Below are positions 57,011 to 64,000 of a stretch of DNA of 64,000 nucleotides, piece by piece. The stretch is from NCBI GenBank assembly GCA_949752795.1, contig OX457061.1, positions 36,736,338 through 36,800,337 of the forward strand. The letters are read 5' to 3'. The DNA comes from Hyperoodon ampullatus (Eukaryota > Chordata > Mammalia > Artiodactyla > Ziphiidae). A program made the translations under genes and the position numbers. Each line of letters starts with the position of its first letter. Within the stretch, counting starts at the first letter, position 1. The notes beneath the pieces were generated by a model. That model made no database searches and was not told where the DNA came from. It saw only the letters and a program-made list of their open reading frames with translations.

Positions 57011-57959
57011 TCTTCTTTCAACCATATTGCATTATACGTTCAAACTGACTTTCACTACCTTTGCGGCTAGAACTGATTTTTTTCTAATGACAGTGTTTCG
57101 TGTTTCAACATTCCTGCCCGTTAATCAGTCTCTTTCTCCAGTAAACAAAATGAGGATATGTGCTCGATCACAGTTATCTCAATGGGGAGAAATAACTTTG
57201 GAGCCCCCATCTTTGCTTGGGTCCATGTCATCACAGAGCCTGTGCTATAATGAGAGTTTGTAGGTTGCACAGGAATGTCACCAGAAATGCTCTTGGCAGG
57301 CTGCCAGGCAGTAATAACCAGAAGATGGGGGCAGCCATATTCAGGGAGTGCAGGTCCAGCCCAGCAGAATCCAGGACAGTGTGGGGAAAACAAAACAGTC
57401 ATGCTCATCATTACTGCTACCTCACCTACACATGGGGACACCCAAAAGTGTTTGACTTCTCTCTCTACATCTTATGGCTGAAACTAATTTTCCCCCCTCT
57501 GGGTTTTTAAGTATCAACGAAGAGATTGGAATACATTCTTTACCTGGAAGAATATGTAAGTTTGAAACAGAAACTTTTTATGTAGTCTTTTTAATTTCTC
57601 TGTATATAGAGACTATGGCTTTGGGGCTACCTCCATCCACTAGATAGGGGATGTTTTGAAGGTGTAAGTGGAACCCGTAAGAAGGAAATTTTGTGGTTAA
57701 ACTTTACTTTTTATTAGTAGAATAAATTTTAATATTTTATATAAAGATCCTAATTTTTATAACATCCTCAAAGATGTTAGGGCAAATTATACTTTCCAGA
57801 GATGGCTGCACCAATGTATATCTCAACACACATGCTCTGATTATAGAAATTTGCAAATAACAAGTTTCAGCCAAAAGATACTGATTGCATCCCGGTAACT
57901 ACTGACCTTTGAGTCATGACCCAAATTTCAGACCTTAACACTAAAAGTCATGTTATATC
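57011..57959. other. No recognised feature
   Basis: Unique-looking DNA; overlapping frames at 57121-57510 on both strands lack domains. Confidence 0.45.
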
Positions 57960-58225
57960 CTATTCTGCAATAGCATGATGTTAAAAGCCCAAGAGGTAAG
58001 AGTTAAATTTCCAGGGTTTGATTCTTGGTTTACCACTAATTGTATGACCTTGGATGAGAGACTTAACCTTTCTGTGCCTCCATTTCTTTATTTGTAAAAT
58101 GGGAATAATAATCGTTCTTAATTCATAGAGTTGTTGCTAGTGACTAAATACATGTAAATAAAAAACTTAGAATAGTTCTGAAAACATATCATATGCTTAA
58201 TGTATGATACCTGATATTATTATTC
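57960..58225 (+). mobile_element. MIR SINE, near full length
   Basis: Sense MIR: ttgtatgaccttggatgaga, cttaacctttctgtgcctcc, ttgtaaaatgggaataataa, catagagttgttgctagtg. Confidence 0.92.
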
Positions 58226-58924
58226 TGGGTGTTATAATTTACGTGGCTGACATAGAAAGAAGGAAAGGAGGAAACAGAAACATTGTACCAATATGCAAGT
58301 ACCAAGCTGACGTTCTTCACTGCTCTGCTGGGCATTTCTTGGGCAACCATGTTGTAATATGTTATGGCAGGACCGAGGCTGCCCCTGGAGGGACGTGGCC
58401 TGACCCACATACCTTCTGGAAGCTGAGGTTTGGGATACATGTGCGTGGAGGGGAAGATGGAGAGGAGAGATAAGGACACTGTGAGGAAAGCTAACTCGAA
58501 GGAGAGAAAGGACCAAATTCAGGATATTAGCTGCACCAGAGACAAAGCACGTATTTTATCATTTCTCCTAAGCCTGGGCCCCACCACTCTCAGTCGTGGT
58601 TCAAGAGGGGCAAGGACTGTAGAGTAACTTGTGCCAATGGGGACCCAGGCTGAGGATTCTGGGCCAGGAGTGAGCTTTGGAAGAGAAGAGGGAAAAGGCA
58701 GAATGCCCTTCAGAATCTTGCAGCCTCCCTGCTTCCCTCACTGAGGGAGAGGCAGGGGCTGCCTCCCTGCTGTGTCCACCTGAATCCCACATTCTCAGTG
58801 ATTTATCCCATCCTGTTCACTCTGAGCACCACAGCATATGGAGACAGTGTCATGGTCAAAGACTTCGTCTGGATTTAATGCTAAAACTGAAACACTTGAG
58901 AGGGGGGTTGGGGAAGGGAAAGAA
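58226..58924. other. No recognised feature
   Basis: Unique-looking DNA. Confidence 0.5.
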
Positions 58925-59740
58925 CTAGAATTTCCTGAGTGCCTACTAAAAGTCAGGAAAAGAGCTAGGTCCTTTTCCATTATTTCATGCAGCCCTCAAA
59001 AAGGATTCTGAAAAGGTATATGTATCCCCATGTTCATAGGAGCCCAAGACATGGAAGAAACCTAAACATCCATCGACAGATGAATGGATAAACAAGATGT
59101 GGTACATGTGTACAATGGAATACAACTCAGCCATAAAAAAGAATGAAAAGATGCCATTTGCAACAACATGGATGGACCTAGAGATTATCATACTAAGTGA
59201 AGTAAGTGAAGTCAAACAGAGAAAGACAAATACCATATGATATCACTTACATGTGGAGTCTAAAATATGACAGAAATAAATCTATCTACAAAACAGAAAC
59301 AGGCTCACAGACACAGAGAACAGACTTGTGGTTGCCAAGGGGGAGAGAGGTGGGGGAGGGAAGGACTGGGAGATTGGGATTAGTGGATGCAAACTATTAT
59401 ATATAGAATGGACAAACAACAAGATCCTACTGTATACTACAGGGAACTATATTCAATATCCTCTGATAAACCATAATGGAAAAGAATATGAAAAAGAATG
59501 TATATATAATATATATATGTATAACTGAATCACTTTGCTGTTCAGCAGAAATTAACCCAACATTGTAAATCAACTATACTTCAATAAAAGAAATTTTAAA
59601 AATAAATAAATAGAAAGGATTCTGAGTTCAATATTTTTATTTCCAGGTAAAGTGGGAAAACGAGGTTTAGTATTAGAACTGGAATTTGAATCCAACACCA
59701 GTCCCAAGGCTCACGATCTTCCAAGTACACCATGTTGATT
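58925..59740 (-). mobile_element. MIR SINE, split by an L1
   Basis: Antisense MIR: left part ttcctgagtgcctactaaaa ... ttatttcatgcagccctc; right part after 59625 ccaggtaaagtgggaaaacg ... ggaatttgaatccaacacc. Confidence 0.78.
59012..59613 (+). mobile_element. 5'-truncated L1 (ORF2 end plus 3' UTR) nested in MIR
   Basis: Sense: ccatcgacagatgaatggat, gaatacaactcagccataaa ... gggaactatattcaatatc ... cttcaataaaagaaa. Duplication aaaggattctga at 59000-59011 and 59614-59625. G-rich motif at 59340-59380. Confidence 0.94.
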
Positions 59741-60254
59741 CCCCCAGTGAAAAATATAAATGTCAATCTCTATAAATCCAATCACTCCCCTAACTGCAGG
59801 CTAGAAAAAGGAGAGAAAATAGGACAGTAGATGCCAAAGCAGGACTTGAGGTTCACAATAACAGGATGTGCTGAGCACAGCAGAGTTATCTGGTTAGCAT
59901 ACCCGGCAGTCACCTGCTCTCCTCTTGATTGTTTACAAGTCAGGAAATGAAGAGGACATGGCAAGTGTGGGGGGAAATTGACAAGCAAGCAAACTCTAGA
60001 AGTTTCACTGAGCAGTGACGGTTCTCTCACATTTTGTTAGCAGAGTAGAGAAAAGTCAAGGTCACAGCCAAGACGAGTGTGTAGGCCATGTCTCCCGGTC
60101 TACACAGCCTGTAGGCACAGTAAGAGATATGCCATGATGGAAGCTGGCTCAGCAACCTTAGGCAGAACCACTGGGGCACCAGCAGCTCCCTCCTCCAGAC
60201 AATTCCTCATTTTCTGACTCAGGGACTCCAAGAGGTTCACAGGCTCAGAAGGAT
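59741..60254. other. No recognised feature
   Basis: Unique-looking DNA. Confidence 0.5.
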
Positions 60255-60375
60255 TTAATAGATTCTGGAGGTAGATATACTTGGTTCAAATCTTGGGTCC
60301 ACTGTGTCCCTTCATAGGGTTGTTGTGAGAAATACAATAAGGCAGTATCATAAAGGACCAGCACAGGACAGTGTT
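60255..60375 (+). mobile_element. MIR fragment with internal deletion
   Basis: tagattctggaggtagatat, ttggttcaaatcttgggtcc, then tcatagggttgttgtgagaa. Confidence 0.55.
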
Positions 60376-60834
60376 CACTCACTTCACTTGTCAAGGGTAT
60401 AATTCTAGACTTCTCCAAATGGTTACAGAGTCCTGCCAGCTTTTAAGGCCTTAAATAGTTCAAACCAGCTTCCTTCCCCAACCTCAGATCACGCTACCAG
60501 AATGCTCCACTGAACCATCAGATCTGACTTCATCATAGTCACAGAAATATAGACTTGGGAAAAAAAAAGTGTATCTTTCAACTTTAGATCTGTATTCTAC
60601 TGTCACACTACACACCTGTGGTTCACTGTGAATTAATATGGTTAGAAATCCCCCAGCTGTCTTATAGAATAGCACATTCTGTAAGCTATCTTAGGGCAAG
60701 TTGTCATTTTCAAACATTTTGGTGGGAAGAATCAGTTCCAGTGTACAGTTCCTTACCTACTTGTCACAGCTGCACTTGAATTCATCCCTGGTCTAGGTGG
60801 TTGGTTCAGCTAAAGTGGTTCTTCTCCTGGGGTC
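60376..60834. other. No recognised feature
   Basis: Unique-looking DNA. Confidence 0.5.
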
Positions 60835-61085
60835 AATCCAAAATATATATTTTTTCTACTGTTAGTGACATTTAGTACATTCATACTGTTGTGCAACCAT
60901 CACCATTGTCTAGTGGTAGAACACTTTTATCACCCAAAAAGGAAATCTCATACCCATTATGTAGTCACTCCCTGTCTCCCCTCCCCCTACACCCTGGCAG
61001 CCACTAATTTGCTTTCTGTCTCTACAGAATAGGATTTGCCTATTCTGGATATTTCATAGAAATGGAATCATACAGATAATATATC
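60835..61085 (-). mobile_element. Old L1M 3' fragment
   Basis: Antisense: gtacattcatactgttgtgc, aaccatcaccattgtctag, accctggcagccactaattt, aaatggaatcatacagataa. Confidence 0.85.
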
Positions 61086-61379
61086 TTTAAGAGCTAAGGT
61101 TAACCCATCTGTCTGAGAGGCCCCAGGCCAATCAAGGGTCCCCAGGCTCACCGGCCCCATCACAGTCTAGCCCACCTTGACTGCCCCCAGTGAGTGACTT
61201 TCTCAGATGAGGAAAGATATTTCACTGGGTTGCTTCTTCAGTGGTTCTATGGATTGAAACCCCAGTTTCTCTCTTCTCTGGGCCTCTCCTGACCCAACAT
61301 GACCTTCCACATCAAAGCCAACTGCTCAGATACTGCAGCGGGGCTGTTCTGCTGTAAGATGTGAGCTCTCTCGTGGTAT
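61086..61379. other. No recognised feature
   Basis: Unique-looking DNA. Confidence 0.45.
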
Positions 61380-61935
61380 TTAAAGCCAAAGAAGTGGATG
61401 CAATTTCTTGAGAAATGAGTATAGGATGAGAAGAGGGTCTAAGACAGAACCCTGAGGAACTCCAACCAAAGAAACTGGATGGAGTAGTTGTTGATAAAGG
61501 AGACTAAGAAAAAATGGTCACAGAAGTAAGAGAAAAATCCAGGACTGTGAGATGTCACAGAGGCCAAAGGAAAGCATGTTTCAAGGAGACCAAAGGAGTC
61601 AACAGAGATCAAATCAGCTGAGGACTGAATAAGCCAGCTTCACAAGAGCAGTTCTAATAGATGCCTCAGCTAGAAACCAGATCGCTGTGGGCTGCAGGTG
61701 GAACAGAGGTGAGGAGGTGGAGACAGCAAGGGTAATCAATATTCTCGAGAAGTTTTGCCATAATGGAGAGAAGAGAAAGTGAGTTGCAGCTAAAGGGGGA
61801 GCATGGGGTCTAAGGAGGGTTGTTTCAGGGCTTTTGCTTTGTTTGGGGGCATGAAAGAAAAGAGCATGTTTTCATGTTGATGGGAGTCTCCCAGAGGAGA
61901 GAAATTTAAGATGCAGTAGACAGGATAACCACATA
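61380..61935. mobile_element. Ancient interspersed repeat, family unresolved
   Basis: Text such as gaaccctgaggaactccaac, ttcaaggagaccaaaggagt, cacaagagcagttctaatag, attctcgagaagttttgcca is a dispersed mammalian repeat I recognise but cannot name. It may be related to the one at 15780-16425. Confidence 0.5.
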
Positions 61936-62450
61936 TTATGGCCCCTCAGAAGGCAAAGGACAGAGCCAGGACACAGAGCCTCCAAGAGTGGATGTGCCCC
62001 AGCCGTGAGAGTCTGCAGAGAAGACCCAGACACACAGTCTGTCAAACAGACCTAGAAGCAGGGAGATCCCTGGCCGTGACTATGGGGGAGCAGAAAACAG
62101 CAAGTGGAAGGCTCCTCCCAGGACTGGCCTGTCTTCCCATCAAAAGGACTTCCGAGTGTGGTCTTAGACAAGTAATTGGTGCAGAGCTAGTCTGGTTACT
62201 GTCAACCACCCACTCAGGGACTCTCTCACAGCTGTCCTACAGGCAGACAAAGCCCCTCTGTGAGAGGCTCAATTTGTGTAAAGAGACAGTAAAGAGCGGA
62301 AAAGATGGATTAGAGAAAAAGCCAGAAAGCAGGATTCCTGTCTCCCAAACTTGGATTCCCACCCCGTCTGACAGAGGGGACATCCCTCGGTGGAGTGGGC
62401 TCACAGAAGTGGACCATCTAAGCCTACAAAGGAGGCGATCAAAGGAAGTG
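61936..62450. other. Unrecognised DNA with a 183-codon open frame
   Basis: A + strand frame (61938-62489) runs out of the ancient repeat, across unique DNA and into the LTR end. It has no recognisable domain and its composition is that of noncoding DNA, so it is not called as a gene. Confidence 0.5.
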
Positions 62451-62529
62451 TGTTGTCGAATCCAAGTTCAGGTGCCTGGCGCACAGTAGGCCAAACAAAC
62501 CTAAAGTCAGAGTGTGGATCAGAGAAAAA

Positions 62530-62535
62530 TTTATT
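62530..62535 (-). promoter_or_regulatory. LTR polyadenylation signal AATAAA
   Basis: Reverse complement of tttatt, placed downstream of the LTR TATA box as expected for R. Confidence 0.7.
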
Positions 62536-62611
62536 GCAGATGCCAAGCAAGGAAAACCGGTGGCTCATGCTCAGAAAAAGCCTGAACTCTCCAATGGTTT
62601 TTGGGGAAGAG

Positions 62612-62669
62612 TTTTTATAGGCAAAATTTGGGGGGAGGTCTGCAGGGTGTGTGACCTTCCTCTGATTGG
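62612..62669 (-). promoter_or_regulatory. LTR core promoter (CCAAT and TATA)
   Basis: CCAAT at 62669-62665 and TATAAAAA at 62619-62612 on the minus strand, about 46 bp apart, typical for retroviral U3. Motifs seen; activity unknown. Confidence 0.65.
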
Positions 62670-62890
62670 TTGGTGGGGAGGTAAGAGTGGTGTTCCAATA
62701 ATCTTAATCATCAGCCTTCTGGTTCCAGCCAGTCTGTGGTCCACGTGCTTGTGCTCAGCCTAAAGTTACCATCCTTCACTTGGGTGGGGGCCTTAGTTCT
62801 TACAGAAGAACTCAGAGATTTGTATCAGATTGTTACATATATAGACCCCTTGAGGAGAAACTGGGATCCTGCTTCATGCTGCACTATTGT

Positions 62891-63762
62891 TTTTCTGTTT
62901 TGTTTTTTTGTTTGTTTTTAAATAACATCTTTATTGGAGTATAATTGCTTTACATGGTGTGTTAGTTTCTGCTGTATAACAAAGTGAATCAGCTATATGT
63001 AAACATATATCCCCATATCCCCTCCTTCTTGTGTCTCCCTCCCACCCTCCCTATCCCACCCCTCTAGATGGTCACAAAGTACTGAGCTGATCTCCCCATG
63101 CGATGCTGCTGCTTCCCACTAGCTATCTATTTTACATTTGGTAGTGTACATATGTCAATGCCACGCTCTCACTTCGTCCCAGCTTACCCTTCCCCTTCCC
63201 CATGTCCTCAAGTCCATTCTCTATGTCTGTGTCTTTATTCCTGTCCTGCCCCTAGGTTCATCAGAACCTTTTTTTTTTTTAAGATTCCATATATATGTGT
63301 TAGCATACGGTATTTGTTTTTCCCTTTCTGACTTACTTCACTCTGTATGACAGACTCTAGGTCCGTCCACCTCACTACAAATAACTCAATTTCGTTACTT
63401 TTTATGGCTGAGTAATATTCCATTGTATATATGTGCCACATCTTTATCCATTCATCTGTTGATGGACACTTAGGTTGCTTCCATGTCCTGGCTATTGTAA
63501 ATAGTGCCAACAGACACATGAAAGGATGCTCAACACCGCTAATTATTAGAGAAATGCAAATCAAAACCACAATGAGGTATCACCTCACACACAGCATGGC
63601 CATCATCAAAAAATCTACAAACAATAAATGCTGGAGAGGGTGTGGAGAAAAGGGAACCCTCTTGCACTGCTGGTGAGAATGTAAATTGATACAGCCACTA
63701 TGGAGAACAGTATGGAGGTTACTTAAAAAACTAAAAATAGAACTACCATATGATCCAACAAT
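62891..63762 (-). mobile_element. L1 with 5' inversion (twin priming), nested in the LTR
   Basis: Minus-sense part 62891-63506: T-rich tail, catctttattggagtataat, the 3' UTR and ORF2 end to gctattgtaaatag. Then 63507-63762 in plus sense: ccaacagacacatgaaagg ... ggagagggtgtggagaaaag ... gaactaccatatgatcc, an upstream part of ORF2. Flanked by tgcact[a/g]ttgt (62880-62890 and 63763-63773). A G4 motif lies at 63037-63062. Confidence 0.9.
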
Positions 63763-64000
63763 TGCACTGTTGTCTCTTGACTGCCGTTCCTTTGTTTCTG
63801 CATTCCCTCACTCCTCTAATTAGTAGATGTTTGAATCTGCCCTTTGGAACTCAGGGACGGTCTAGGAGGCTGAAAGCCTTTTTCCTACAAATAAGAAACG
63901 GGGGACACAGAAAGACGTTTGGACCCAGGAGGGCCCTGAGGGGTCCTGCTCGATTTCAATCCCCCACTTTTTTTGATACTCCTCAATCTTGAGGGGAACA

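Larger units (their letters stand above)
62451..64000 (-). mobile_element. Class I ERV LTR, interrupted by L1, at the window edge
   Basis: Minus-strand LTR with terminal inverted repeat TGTT (63997-64000) ... AACA (62451-62454). Removing the L1 and one duplication copy leaves about 665 bp. Core elements lie in correct order: CCAAT (62665-62669), TATAAAAA (62612-62619) and AATAAA (62530-62535), the last 77 bp downstream of the TATA box. Nothing like a primer binding site follows its 3' end to the left, so it is either a solo LTR or the 3' LTR of a provirus extending to the right of the window. The class I (gamma-like) label is recall. Confidence 0.78.

Noticed and set aside
61938..62489. 183-codon + strand open frame
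   Set aside because: It straddles the end of an ancient repeat, unique DNA and the end of an antisense LTR, so a coding origin is implausible.

Overview
This is mammalian nuclear DNA, most likely from a cetacean (whale, dolphin or porpoise). About 31 tRNA-derived SINEs of the CHR type are present. Many belong to the short class of about 200 bp whose body carries the 'cggagcctgtgctccgcaac' region and ends 'gaggcccgcgtaccgc', which I know from whales and dolphins. Several L1 3'-UTR types of the Cetartiodactyla accompany them. Older layers shared by all placental mammals are also present: MIR, L2, an L3/CR1 LINE, MLT1 LTRs, old L1M, an ERV-L provirus and Tigger/hAT DNA-transposon scraps. There is no prokaryotic, plasmid or phage signature.

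No host protein-coding exon, tRNA, rRNA or known ncRNA gene could be supported. Nearly all open frames lie in repeats: SINE bodies on either strand, the 3' part of L1 ORF2, or a long purine tract. The window therefore reads as intergenic or deep intronic DNA. Absence of exons cannot be proven without alignment.

Layout. 1-3.9 kb: decayed ERV-L pol on the + strand (RT tail, RNase H, integrase, dUTPase) with a probable 3' LTR region, broken near its start by an L1 and a SINE that share one target site. 4-12 kb: SINEs, MIRs and an L1 around unique DNA. 12.1-14.2 kb: an ancient L3/CR1 LINE split by an L1, a pyrimidine tract and a SINE, followed by an MLT1 LTR. 15.8-24.6 kb: CHR-1 SINEs, L1 ends, a second MLT1-like LTR, MIRs, and a SINE-L1-SINE nest. 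24.6-37.7 kb: the most unique stretch, with a 1.1-kb L1 flanked by a 53-bp duplication. It ends in a strong composite CTCF-type motif at 37.7 kb. 38-48 kb: L1 3' ends with AT microsatellites, MLT1 plus L2, and clustered SINEs. 48.1-48.6 kb: a 515-bp pure polypurine tract. 49-55.3 kb: AT-rich mosaic of old L1M. 55.3-62.4 kb: MIRs split by younger insertions and unresolved ancient repeats. 62.45 kb to the right edge: a class I ERV LTR on the minus strand with a readable core promoter, interrupted by an inverted (twin-primed) L1.

The best leads are an in-frame triplication of the RNase H motif in the ERV-L, the composite CTCF site, a CTCF-like core inside CHR-1 SINEs, a G-quadruplex motif conserved across L1 3' UTRs, and several unusual retrotransposition junctions. 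I did not find a previously undescribed gene system here. Family names were assigned by recall of consensus sequences, without a database search, so subfamily labels are provisional.
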